Below, one piece after another: positions 45,088-53,382 of a stretch of 64,000 nucleotides of DNA (the first letter of the stretch is position 1; each line of letters starts with the position of its first letter). Location of the stretch: NCBI RefSeq assembly GCF_000147815.2, contig NC_015957.1, positions 7,502,001 to 7,566,000 of the forward strand, given 5' to 3'. The DNA is from Streptomyces violaceusniger Tu 4113 (GTDB lineage: Bacteria; Actinomycetota; Actinomycetes; Streptomycetales; Streptomycetaceae). The notes under the pieces were generated by a model. That model ran no database searches and was not told the DNA's origin. It was given only the letters and a program-made list of their open reading frames with translations. A program made the position numbers and the translations under genes.

Positions 45088-46383
45088 ATGCAGAGCCCAT
45101 TGAGCGAGGTGGTCCGGCGCCAGAAGGCCGGACAGCCGCAGGGCATCACCTCGGTGTGTTCGGCTCATCCACTGGTCATCGAGGCAGCCGTGGTGCAAGC
45201 ATGGGAGAGCGGCGGTCATGTACTGGTGGAGGCGACCTCGAACCAGGTTGACCAGTACGGCGGTTACACGGGCATGCGGCCCGCGGACTTCCGCGACCTC
45301 GTGTACCGCATCGCCGCCGAAAGTGGTCTGCCACTGGAGCGCGTGATTCTCGGCGGCGACCACCTCGGACCGAACCGGTGGCAGTCCCTGACGCCCGACG
45401 AGGCGATGGAGCGGGCCGACGCCCTGGTCGCCGCCTACGTGGCGGCGGACTTCACCAAAATCCACCTGGACTGCAGCTTCGCCTGCGCCGGTGACCCCGT
45501 ACCGCTGACCGACGACGTGGTCGCCGAACGCGCCGCGCGGCTGATCCGCGTGGCCGAGGAGACGGCCGGCCCCGAGCGGGCCGAGCGGATCCGGTACGTG
45601 ATCGGTACCGAGGTGCCCACACCCGGCGGCGCGCACGAGACGCTCGGCGCGCTCGTCCCGACCACGCCCGAGGCGGCGCGCACCACTCTGGAGCAGCACC
45701 GCAAGGCCTTCGCCCGGCAGGGCATCGACGAGGTCTGGAAGCGCGTCATGGCCCTCGTCGTCCAGCCGGCCGTCGAGTTCGACCACCTTCAGGTCGTCGA
45801 CTACCGGCGGGAGCTGACCGAGGAGCTGCGCAAGGTCCTCGACGACGAGCCCACCATGGTCTACGAGGCCCACTCGACCGACTACCAGACCGCCGAGGCG
45901 CTCACCGCGCTGGTCGAGGACCACTGGGCGGTCCTCAAGGTGGGCCCCGGGCTGACCTTCGCCCTGCGCGAGGCGCTGTTCGCCCTCGCCGCGATCGAGG
46001 ACGAGCTGGTGCCGGCCGCCGAGCGGTCACGGCTTGCCGAGGTCGTCGAGCGGCGGATGCTCGCGGAGCCGGCCACATGGGAGGGCTACTACCCGGGCGG
46101 CGCTGCCGAGCAGCGCCTCGCACGCCGCTACAGCTACAGCGACCGGATGCGCTACTACTGGCCCGACCCCGAGATCGAAAAGGCCCAGGCCCGGCTCCTG
46201 GACAACCTCTCGGCCGTGGACATCCCCCTGCCGCTACTCAGCGCACATCTTCCGCTCCAGTACGCCCGTGTCCGCCACGGCGAGCTCGCCGCCCGGCCGC
46301 GCGACCTGGCCGTGGACCACGTCCGCGATGTTCTGCGCGACTACGACCGCGCCTCCCGCCCGAACCAGAAGGAGCACGTGTGA
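45088..46383 (+). CDS. kbaZ: D-tagatose-1,6-bisphosphate aldolase non-catalytic subunit (KbaZ/AgaZ/GatZ-like)
   Basis: A 431-aa protein of the class II aldolase accessory-subunit family. The opening SPLSEVVRRQKAGQPQGITSVC, then EATSNQVDQYGGYTGM and GGDHLGPNRWQ, are hallmark motifs; EAHSTDYQT and GPGLTFALREALFAL follow. In enteric bacteria this subunit stabilises and activates the KbaY/GatY aldolase that splits tagatose-1,6-bisphosphate into dihydroxyacetone phosphate and glyceraldehyde-3-phosphate; the matching aldolase is encoded at 49628. The start at 45088 has AAGGGG 7 nt upstream; an earlier in-frame ATG at 45007 lies inside the predicted promoter and is rejected. The stop overlaps the next gene as GTGA. 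Confidence 0.93.
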   Translation: MQSPLSEVVRRQKAGQPQGITSVCSAHPLVIEAAVVQAWESGGHVLVEATSNQVDQYGGYTGMRPADFRDLVYRIAAESGLPLERVILGGDHLGPNRWQSLTPDEAMERADALVAAYVAADFTKIHLDCSFACAGDPVPLTDDVVAERAARLIRVAEETAGPERAERIRYVIGTEVPTPGGAHETLGALVPTTPEAARTTLEQHRKAFARQGIDEVWKRVMALVVQPAVEFDHLQVVDYRRELTEELRKVLDDEPTMVYEAHSTDYQTAEALTALVEDHWAVLKVGPGLTFALREALFALAAIEDELVPAAERSRLAEVVERRMLAEPATWEGYYPGGAAEQRLARRYSYSDRMRYYWPDPEIEKAQARLLDNLSAVDIPLPLLSAHLPLQYARVRHGELAARPRDLAVDHVRDVLRDYDRASRPNQKEHV

Positions 46384-47543
46384 CCACGCCCTCCGGCACG
46401 CTGTCCTTGGACGACGGCGCTGCCCACACCGTCCGCGAGATCGCCCAGCAGCCCGCCCTGTGGCGCGAGGTCGACCGGATCGTCTCGGCCTCCCGGGACT
46501 CGCTGGACCCCTTCCTGCGTCCGCTCGTCGCCCGCGGCGACCTGCGCGTGGTGCTCACCGGCGCCGGCACCTCCGCCTTCGCCGGCCAGGTGCTCCAGCC
46601 CGCCTTGGCCCGGCGCCTGGGGCGGCGCGTCGACGCGGTTGCCACCACGGACCTCGTCGCCGACCCCCGCGGCTGTCTCGCCGAGGACGTGCCCACGCTG
46701 CTGGTCTCCTTCGCACGGTCGGGCGACAGCCCCGAGTCCGTGGCCGCCACCGCGCTGGCCGACCAGGTTCTCTCCGAGGTGCACCACCTCGTGATCACTT
46801 GCAACGAGCAGGGCCGCCTGGCGCGCGAACACGCGGAGCTGCCGAAGTCCCACGTGCTGTTGATGCCGCCCGGGTCCAACGACCGCGGCTTCGCCATGAC
46901 GTCGAGCTTCACGTGCATGACACTCGCGGCACTGCTCGCCCTGGGCGGCAGCGCCTACGACGGCGTCGCCGAACGCCTGGCCCGGGCAGCCGAGTCGATC
47001 ACCGACAGCAGCGCTGTCGACCGCACCGTCGGCGCCCTCCTGGAGAGCGCGCCCGAGCGGATCGTCTTCCTCGGCAGCGGCCCGCTGAAGGGCCTCGCCG
47101 AGGAGTCGGCGCTGAAGGTGCTCGAGCTCACCGGTGGGACGCTCATGGCCGTCGCGGAATCCTCGCTGGGATTCCGGCACGGTCCCAAGGCGGTGCTCAA
47201 CGACCGTTCGGTCGCGGTGGTGTACATGTCAAACGACCCGTACACCCGCAAGTACGACCAGGACATCTATGCGGAGCTGCGCGGAAATCTGCCCGCCGGC
47301 AGCGTCGTCACGGTCTCCGCGGACTCCGGCGCGGGAACGGAGGGCACAGGCACCGACGCCTGGCCGCTTCCGGGCCTCGATGGCGTCGAGGATGTCGCCC
47401 TGGCGCTGTCCGCCGTGGTGTACGCCCAGCTCATCGCCCTGCGTGCCTCTCTGGCCCGGTGCCTGCGGCCCGACAACCCGTTCCCCTCGGGTGAGGTCAA
47501 CCGCGTGGTGCAGGGCGTGACCTTGCACTCCTTGCACAACTGA
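46380..47543 (+). CDS. agaS: AgaS-type sugar isomerase (galactosamine-6-phosphate deaminase/isomerase), two SIS domains
   Basis: A 387-aa cytosolic protein with two SIS domains. SIS 1 shows VVLTGAGTSAFAGQ and LLVSFARSGDSPESV; SIS 2 shows IVFLGSGPLKGLAEESALKVLE and ESSLGFRHGPKAVL, the AgaS signature. AgaS converts galactosamine-6-phosphate to tagatose-6-phosphate and ammonia. GTG at 46380 overlaps the kbaZ stop by 4 bp, which implies translational coupling. Together with KbaZ and KbaY it defines the locus as galactosamine/GalNAc catabolism rather than galactitol use. A bisphosphate step needs a tagatose-6-phosphate kinase that is not present in this window. Confidence 0.93.
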   Translation: MTTPSGTLSLDDGAAHTVREIAQQPALWREVDRIVSASRDSLDPFLRPLVARGDLRVVLTGAGTSAFAGQVLQPALARRLGRRVDAVATTDLVADPRGCLAEDVPTLLVSFARSGDSPESVAATALADQVLSEVHHLVITCNEQGRLAREHAELPKSHVLLMPPGSNDRGFAMTSSFTCMTLAALLALGGSAYDGVAERLARAAESITDSSAVDRTVGALLESAPERIVFLGSGPLKGLAEESALKVLELTGGTLMAVAESSLGFRHGPKAVLNDRSVAVVYMSNDPYTRKYDQDIYAELRGNLPAGSVVTVSADSGAGTEGTGTDAWPLPGLDGVEDVALALSAVVYAQLIALRASLARCLRPDNPFPSGEVNRVVQGVTLHSLHN

Positions 47544-47592
47544 TCAAAGGCATCGACGGCGCGGTTCGAGGGCGCCGGACGGAGGTACAACG

Positions 47593-48585
47593 ATGTTCCT
47601 AGGTGTCGACGGTGGCGGTACGAAAACCGCATTCTGCATGGTCGACCGGTCAGGACAAGTCGTGGCGCGAGCGCAGGCGGCAAGTTCGTACTACTTCTCC
47701 CACGGCATCGAGCTTGTCGAGCGTGTGCTGAAGGAAGGCGTCGAAGCTGTCTGCGCGGCGGCCGGGCTGACCCCTGCCGACATCGAGTACGCCTTTTTCG
47801 GGCTGCCCGGTTACGGGGAGGCGGCCCGCGATCTGCCCGTCCTGAACGCGACCCCGCGAGCGGTGCTCGGGCACGACCGCTACGCCTGCGACAACGACAT
47901 GGTCTGCGGCTGGGCCGGTTCACTGGGCGCGGTCGACGGCATCAACGTCATCAGCGGCACCGGTTCGATGACCTACGGCGAGCGGCTGGGCCGGGGCGTG
48001 CGCGTCGGTGGCTGGAGCGAGATGTTCGGCGACGAGGGATCGGCGCACTGGATCGCGGTCCGGGGCCTCAACGCCTTCTCGCGGATGGGCGACGGACGGC
48101 TCCCCGAGGGCCCCCTGGCCGAGGTGTTCCGGCGCCACCTGGATCTCGCGTCCGACCTCGACGTGATCGACGTCGTCCACAACCAGTGGCAGGGCGACCG
48201 GAGCCGGATCGCCGCGCTCAGCCGCTCGGTGGCCGAGGCGGCCGCTCTGGGCGACGAGGCCGCCACGGAGATCCTCACCGACGCCGGCCGGGAACTCGCC
48301 CTGCTCGTCGAAGTCACCCGCGAGCGGCTGGAGTTCGGCCCGGACGAGACCGTACCGGTCTCCTACTCCGGCGGCACCTTCGGCGCCCACACGGTTCTGG
48401 AGGCGTTCGCCTCCGGACTGAAGAATCGTTTTACCAACTATGAGCTGCGACACCCTCTCTACGAGCCTGTCGTAGGCGCCGCCCTGTACGCGGCAAAACT
48501 CGCCGGAACCCCGCTCGACCAGCCCGCGCTCGACGCGCTGCGCATGGCCCCCGGGACCCCTGCCTCAGGAGAGGACGACCGATGA
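47593..48585 (+). CDS. BadF/BadG-type N-acetylhexosamine kinase
   Basis: A 330-aa ATP-dependent sugar kinase of the ASKHA fold. The phosphate-1 motif GVDGGGTKT is at residues 4-12; INVISGTGSM and GGWSEMFGDEGSAHWI match the GlcNAc-kinase branch of the BadF/BadG group, and PVSYSGGTFG is the adenosine motif. In non-PTS bacterial GalNAc pathways a kinase of this type (AgaK) phosphorylates imported amino sugar. Its place between agaS and a permease fits a GalNAc or galactosamine kinase. The start at 47593 follows GGAGG at about 7 nt. Its stop overlaps the next gene as ATGA. GlcNAc as substrate cannot be excluded. Confidence 0.9.
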   Translation: MFLGVDGGGTKTAFCMVDRSGQVVARAQAASSYYFSHGIELVERVLKEGVEAVCAAAGLTPADIEYAFFGLPGYGEAARDLPVLNATPRAVLGHDRYACDNDMVCGWAGSLGAVDGINVISGTGSMTYGERLGRGVRVGGWSEMFGDEGSAHWIAVRGLNAFSRMGDGRLPEGPLAEVFRRHLDLASDLDVIDVVHNQWQGDRSRIAALSRSVAEAAALGDEAATEILTDAGRELALLVEVTRERLEFGPDETVPVSYSGGTFGAHTVLEAFASGLKNRFTNYELRHPLYEPVVGAALYAAKLAGTPLDQPALDALRMAPGTPASGEDDR

Positions 48586-49532
48586 ACAGAGGCACAAAGA
48601 GCTGGATCGTGTACGCGTCGCTGCTGGTCCTGTTCTGGGGTGTGTGGGGCGCCTTCTCCAGCGAGCCGAACAGCAGGTACGGCTACCCCAACGAGATGAT
48701 CTACATCATCTGGGCCTTCACGATGCTCATACCCGCGTACTTCGCGATGCGCGGCAACACGTTCGACCGCCGGCCGATCGCCGCCGTGTACGGACTGATC
48801 GCGGGACTGACCGGTGCAGGCGGCCAACTCCTGCTGTTCCACGCGCTCGCCAACGGCCCGGCGTACCTCATCTTCCCCCTGGTGTCGCTCTCCCCGGTGG
48901 TCACCGTCCTCATGGCGATGGCGCTGCTGCGGGAGCGGATCAACCGGCTCGCCCTAGTGGGTGTCGTCGCGGCACTGGCGGCGATCGTGCTGCTCAGCAT
49001 TCCCAGCGGCAAGGACGACTCGAACTCGCACGGCCCGTGGCTGCTGATGGCCATCCTGATCTGCGTCGCCTGGGGCGTGCAGGCGTTCTGCATGCGCAAG
49101 GCCGCGGTGGTCGGGGTCAACGACGCGACGACCTTCGGCTGGATGACCATCAGCGGACTGCTGCTGGTTCCGGTGGCGTTCGTGATGATGGGCGAATTCC
49201 CGTCCGACGCTCCGTGGCAGGCGCCCGCGCTCACCGCGGTGACGCAGGTCCTCAACGCGGTCGGCGCGCTGTTCCTGGTCATGGCGTTCAGCCGGGGCAA
49301 GGCCACGGTCGTCGCCCCCATCACCAACGCACTGGCACCGGTGCTGACCATCGTGCTGTCCCTGGCCGTCTACCAAACGCTCCCCAACGTATGGGGCGCC
49401 CTCGGTATCGTGCTGGCCCTCGCAGGCTCGACCCTGATGGTCTACAGCGACGAGAAGAGCGGCGAGAACTCCATGGCCCCGGGCGCGGCGGACGACGGCG
49501 CGGACGTGAGTCCGGCCCCGCAGAAGTCCTGA
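48582..49532 (+). CDS. DMT superfamily (EamA-type) transporter, probable amino-sugar permease
   Basis: A 316-aa integral membrane protein with about ten hydrophobic segments, the two-fold EamA repeat layout (for example VYASLLVLFWGVWGAF at the start and GPWLLMAILICVAWG mid-protein), conserved SLSPVVTVLMAMALLRERIN and VVAPITNALAPVLTIVLSL. DMT proteins move small solutes by secondary transport; the glucose uptake protein GlcU belongs to the same superfamily. Its ATGA overlap with the kinase and position inside the operon argue that it imports free galactosamine or GalNAc for the neighbouring kinase, though export is also formally possible. No PTS or ABC sugar components occur nearby. Confidence 0.88.
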   Translation: MNRGTKSWIVYASLLVLFWGVWGAFSSEPNSRYGYPNEMIYIIWAFTMLIPAYFAMRGNTFDRRPIAAVYGLIAGLTGAGGQLLLFHALANGPAYLIFPLVSLSPVVTVLMAMALLRERINRLALVGVVAALAAIVLLSIPSGKDDSNSHGPWLLMAILICVAWGVQAFCMRKAAVVGVNDATTFGWMTISGLLLVPVAFVMMGEFPSDAPWQAPALTAVTQVLNAVGALFLVMAFSRGKATVVAPITNALAPVLTIVLSLAVYQTLPNVWGALGIVLALAGSTLMVYSDEKSGENSMAPGAADDGADVSPAPQKS

Positions 49533-49567
49533 TCGCCCACATATCCGTACCGGCCGAACCACGTAGC

Positions 49568-49593
49568 AGTACGGGCCGACACCGGCCCGTACT
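49568..49593 (+). terminator. Intercistronic hairpin between permease and aldolase genes
   Basis: A perfect 11-bp stem (AGTACGGGCCG at 49568-49578 with 49583-49593) and a 4-nt loop. Because the aldolase belongs to the same pathway, partial termination or mRNA processing/stability is likelier than full termination. Confidence 0.55.
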
Positions 49594-49627
49594 CACCGAA
49601 CCGACATGAAAGCGAGGGGACACCTTT

Positions 49628-50479
49628 ATGCCCCTGGTTCCCACGCGCGAACTCGTCTCGAAGGCCGCCGCCGCAGGCCGGGCCGTCGCGGCGTTCAACG
49701 TGATCACGCTGGAGCACGCCGAGGCGATCACCGCCGGCGCAGCCGCCGCGGGCGCCCCGGGGGTGATCCTGCAGATCAGCGAGAACGCCGTACGGTTCCA
49801 CGGCGGCCGGGTCGAGCCGATCGCGCGGGCCGCGGCCGAGGTCGGCAAGGCCTGTGACGTCGACGTCGCACTGCACATGGACCACGTGACGGACATGCGG
49901 CTGCTGCGCACGGCGGCCGACGCGGGGTTCTCCTCCGCGATGTTCGACGCCGGGGCGCAGCCGTACGCCGAGAACCTCGCCGCCACCCGCGCCGCGGCCC
50001 AGTGGGCCCACGGCACGGGCCTGTGGCTGGAGGCCGAACTCGGCTATGTGGGCGGCAAGCCCGACGCCCCCGCGAGCGCCCACGCGGCCGGGGTGCGCAC
50101 CGACCCGCAGGAGGCGGCGCGCTATGTCGCGGACACCGGCGTGGACGCCCTGGCCGTCGCCGTCGGCAGCAGCCACGCGATGACCGAACGCTCCGCGACC
50201 CTGGACCACGCGCTCATCGAACGCCTGCGGGAGGCCGTGCCCGTACCTCTGGTGCTGCACGGTTCGTCGGGCGTCGGCGACGACGATCTGCGACAAGCCG
50301 TCCAGGCGGGCATCGTGAAGATCAACATCGGTACCGCTCTCAACGTCGCGTTCACCGGCGCGGTCCGCGAAGCGCTGGGGGCCCGGCCCGACCTGACCGA
50401 CCCCCGCCCCTACGTCGCCCAGGGCCGGGAGACGATGGCGGAGACGGTCCGGGTCCTTCTCGGTGTGGTGAGTGGCTGA
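49628..50479 (+). CDS. kbaY: Class II tagatose/fructose-bisphosphate aldolase (KbaY/GatY-like)
   Basis: A 283-aa zinc-dependent aldolase. Zinc and catalytic motifs are HMDH (residues 83-86, catalytic D85), VGSSHAM with a zinc histidine, LHGSSGV with the third histidine, and the phosphate-binding INIGTALN. The enzyme cleaves tagatose-1,6-bisphosphate to dihydroxyacetone phosphate and glyceraldehyde-3-phosphate. The presence of its accessory subunit (KbaZ) in the same operon supports tagatose over fructose bisphosphate. It is separated from the permease by 95 bp containing a hairpin, so its level may differ from that of the upstream genes. GAGGGGA upstream serves as ribosome-binding site. Confidence 0.92.
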   Translation: MPLVPTRELVSKAAAAGRAVAAFNVITLEHAEAITAGAAAAGAPGVILQISENAVRFHGGRVEPIARAAAEVGKACDVDVALHMDHVTDMRLLRTAADAGFSSAMFDAGAQPYAENLAATRAAAQWAHGTGLWLEAELGYVGGKPDAPASAHAAGVRTDPQEAARYVADTGVDALAVAVGSSHAMTERSATLDHALIERLREAVPVPLVLHGSSGVGDDDLRQAVQAGIVKINIGTALNVAFTGAVREALGARPDLTDPRPYVAQGRETMAETVRVLLGVVSG

Positions 50480-50976
50480 GCGGGCCCGAAGCTTTCCCGC
50501 ACCTGATGTCGCCTGGTCGGTGACGGGTTCCGTGCGTCGTGGGCACCGCCCCGTGCTGTGATCATGAGTATTCGAGGGTGTCTGGGGTGTGCGGCTGTCA
50601 CCCTGCGTAGTGCGGTCTACCGCAGTTGGGGTGCAGGCAGCGTGATGCCCCCTTCGAGTGGTGAAGGGGATGCATCAATGATCGCGACAAAGGCCGGTTT
50701 CCTTAACCGGCGATCGTCGGCTATGTTGCGCCGCCGCTGGCGGGCCTGAGTCTCGCGGACTGGCCCCATTGGCCTGGGCTACCTCGTTCCCGGAGTTGGC
50801 TGTCGGGCAGCGTCAGCGGAAGCGCCGGAAGGGCGACTACGTCGGCGCACCAGAAGTTTCGCGGGGCGCGTAGGCGATGACGGCTTGCAGCGCGATGTCC
50901 ACGGCGGCGTGCAGTTGTGCCCGTGTGGCGCCTGCGGCACTGTGCACGGCCATGCCCTCGCTGACCACGGTGACAT
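50480..50976. other. No intact gene; minor remnant and small hairpin
   Basis: About 500 bp after the operon. A 7-bp hairpin (GCCGGTT 50693-50699 with 50705-50711) may act as a weak terminator. On the minus strand near 50840-50975 the reading VVSEGMAVHSAAGATRAQLH, then AAVDIALQAVIA, resembles the C-terminal helix of a regulator but is cut by the IS end at 50977. Confidence 0.35.
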
Positions 50977-51122
50977 TGCCCGATCCTGTTGCCCATTTAC
51001 TGTTTGTGCTGGTCGGGGTGTTGATCGTTGCGGCAGGCTGGTCTGGTGGCCGGTCCTTTTCGTTCCCGGTCACGGAGCGGGAGGGGTTCCGTGTCGATGG
51101 AGCCGCAGTCGTGGCCGGAGCC
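50977..51122 (+). mobile_element. Truncated 5' end of the IS1182-type element
   Basis: The inverted repeat (50977-50997) and the transposase start (51028, RQAGLVAGPFRSRSRSGRG; second Met at SMEPQSWPEP) match the complete copy at 33909-33762 with no difference seen over 148 bp, but in inverted orientation. The rest is replaced at 51123 by another IS. Confidence 0.85.
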
Positions 51123-52339
51123 TGTGCCGTTCAGAAACTCATCTCTCCTGCTCGCGGGCGGCGTCCGGACCCGGCCGCTGGGGTGGTCTGGCGCGCCATC
51201 ACGGTCTGCTGGAACCCTGTCCGGATGATCGTTTCGCTCCTATACCAGGTGACTCGGAAGCTGCTCACAGTCCCGACGGTGCTGCTACGCCGGGACACAG
51301 CCAAGAACGCGGAATTGCTCGTGCTGCGGCACGAGAACGCAGTGCTGCGCAGGCAGCTCACGAGGCCGGTGCGCTACGAGCATGCGGACCGGCTGTGGTT
51401 CGCAGCGCTGTCCTCGCTGGTCCCCCGGCGCCGGTGGGCGCAGGTGTTCCCGGTGAAGCCCGCGACGCTGTTGGCGTGGCACCGCAGGCTGATCGCCCGG
51501 AAGTGGGACTACAGCAAGCGCAGACGCAGGCCCGGGAGACCTTCGACGGCGGGTGCGGTGAAGGCTCTGGTGCTGCGGCTCGCCAAGGAGAATCCGCGTT
51601 GGGGCTGTCGAAGAATTCAGGGCGAGCTGGTCCGGCTCGGACACCCAGTCGGCTCGACGACGATCTGGGAGATCCTCACCGCGGCGGGCATCGATCCAGC
51701 CCCACGCCGCAGCCGTCCGACATGGCGCGATTTCCTGACCGCTCAAGCCCAAGCCATCATCGCCTGCGACTTCTTCCACATCGACTTGGTCGATCTGCGC
51801 CGGGTGTACGCGCTGGTGTTCCTCGAGCACGGCACACGCCGGCTGCACATCGCGGGAGTGACCGCCCATCCCACCGGACCCTGGACGGTGCAGCAGGCAA
51901 GAAACCTCGCCGTCGAGTTGGGTGTTCGGGTGGACTCGCTGCGTTTCCTGCTCCGCGACCGGGACGCGAAGTACACCGAGTCCTTCGACGCGGTCTTCAA
52001 AGCCGACGACACCCAGGTCATGAGGACCGCGCCACGGTCCCCACGGATGAACGCGCACTGCGAACGTGTCATCGGCACCATGCGCCGCGAGGCCCTCGAC
52101 CACCTCTTGATCTGGAACGAGACGCACGCTCGGCAGGTCCTCGATACCTACGCCCAGCATTACAACGGTCATCGCCCCCACCAGGCTCGCGGGCAGTTGC
52201 CTCCCCTCCTCCAGGAGCACCCGACGTCCATGGTCGCCCCGTCCGCTCACCGGGTTCTGCGCACCCGAATACTCGGCGGCGTGATCAACGAGTACAGATA
52301 CGCCGCCTGACCAGGAACGACGAGTTTCCGAACGGCACA
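51123..52339 (+). mobile_element. Complete 1.2-kb IS with rve-type transposase
   Basis: Imperfect 20-bp inverted repeats at 51123-51142 (TGTGCCGTTCAGAAACTCAT) and 52320-52339 differ at two positions. One transposase gene fills the element. No target duplication was apparent, because both flanks are themselves truncated IS sequence. Confidence 0.82.
51225..52310 (+). CDS. Single-ORF rve-domain transposase (IS3/IS481-like)
   Basis: A 361-aa DDE transposase. The N-terminus has AELLVLRHENAVLRRQ and an HTH region ENPRWGCRRIQGELVRLGHP. The integrase core shows CDFFHID, FLLRDRDAKY and ERVIGTMRREALDHLL, providing the D, D and E residues. It ends LGGVINEYRYAA near the right inverted repeat. Start 51225 matches the opening of its relative at 53278 (VSLLYKVTRKLL). 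It seems intact and may be active. The family name is uncertain between IS3- and IS481-like groups. Confidence 0.88.
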   Translation: MIVSLLYQVTRKLLTVPTVLLRRDTAKNAELLVLRHENAVLRRQLTRPVRYEHADRLWFAALSSLVPRRRWAQVFPVKPATLLAWHRRLIARKWDYSKRRRRPGRPSTAGAVKALVLRLAKENPRWGCRRIQGELVRLGHPVGSTTIWEILTAAGIDPAPRRSRPTWRDFLTAQAQAIIACDFFHIDLVDLRRVYALVFLEHGTRRLHIAGVTAHPTGPWTVQQARNLAVELGVRVDSLRFLLRDRDAKYTESFDAVFKADDTQVMRTAPRSPRMNAHCERVIGTMRREALDHLLIWNETHARQVLDTYAQHYNGHRPHQARGQLPPLLQEHPTSMVAPSAHRVLRTRILGGVINEYRYAA

Positions 52340-53278
52340 GCTGCTCGTAGTTCGCGAGGACGTGGCGGGCGTGGGCCTCGTTCATGATGAGGACGTGGTC
52401 GAGGGCTTCGCGTCGGATGCTGCCGATGATGCGTTCGCAGTGCGCGTTCATACGGGGAGCCTGCGGCGCACTTTTGATGATCTTCATCTCCTCGGCCCGA
52501 AAGACGGCATCGGAGGCCTCGCCGTATTTGTCATCGCGGTCGCGCAGCAGGAAGCGCAGGGTCTGGATGCGTATGCCCAGGTCGGCGGTGAGATCCCGCG
52601 CCTGCTGCACCGTCCAGTCCCGTGTCGGGTGGGCGGTGACCCCGGTGATGTGCAGTCGCCGGGTGCCGTGCTCGAGGAACACCAGCGCGTACAACCGCCT
52701 GCCGAGGACGGTGTCGATGTGGAAGAAGTCTGCCGCGACGATCCCCTCGGCTTGTGCGGTCAGGAACTCGCGCCACGTGGGGCCTGAGCGACGTGGAGCG
52801 GGTTCGATGCCGGCCGCGTTAAGGATCGCCCAGACCGTCGAAGCGGCGATCCGATGTCCGAGTCGGGCCAACTCTCCTTGGATCCGCCGGTGCCCCCAAC
52901 TCGGATTCTCCCTGGCCAACCGCAGGACGAGCTTCTTGACCGCTGCCGGGGTGGGCGGGCGTCCGGTGCGTCGGCGCGCGGTGTAGTCCCACTTCGCGGC
53001 GATGACCTGCGGTGCCAGGCAAGCAGGGTGCCGGGGGTGACAGGGAAGACCCTGAGCCAGTGGCGCCGGGGTATCAGCCCGGACAGCGCTGCGAACCAGA
53101 ACCGGTCGGCAGGCTCGTAGCGGACCGGTCCGGCCAACTGGCGGCGCAGGACCACATTCTCGTGCCGCAGCACCAGCAGTTCCGCGTCCTTCACCGTCTC
53201 ACGACGCAGGAGCACCGATGGAACGGTGAGCAGCTTCCGGGTCACCTTGTACAGCAAGGACACGATCACGGAGGACAT
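52340..53278 (-). pseudogene. rve-type transposase, frameshifted and C-terminally truncated
   Basis: A relative of the protein at 51225. It starts at 53278 (MSSVIVSLLYKVTRKLL) and reads to LLAWHRR, where a missing base near 53005-53008 shifts the frame; the second frame continues from MARENPSWGHRRIQGELARL through AADFFHID, FLLRDRDDKY and CERIIGSIRREALDHVL to YEQLC. There it is cut by the end of the neighbouring IS at 52339. Its outer inverted repeat survives near 53317-53338 (TGTGCCGCTCGAAAAGTCAT on the minus strand). Confidence 0.82.
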
Positions 53279-53349
53279 AATCCCAGCCGACTGACCGTAT
53301 CCCGCTCACCTGCGACGATGACTTTTCGAGCGGCACAGGAACGCGTGGA

Positions 53350-53382
53350 GGGGCCTTGGTGCCGTACTGGCACCAAGGCCCC
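53350..53382. terminator. Perfect 14-bp hairpin next to an IS scar
   Basis: GGGGCCTTGGTGCC (53350-53363), a 5-nt loop and its exact complement (53369-53382). No adjacent gene clearly needs it; it may have ended a gene lost to the IS insertions. Confidence 0.6.

Noticed and set aside
51285..52919. A 544-aa minus-strand protein spanning both IS copies
   Set aside because: Its second half is antisense to the intact transposase at 51225-52310; only the part above 52340 is real transposase sequence.
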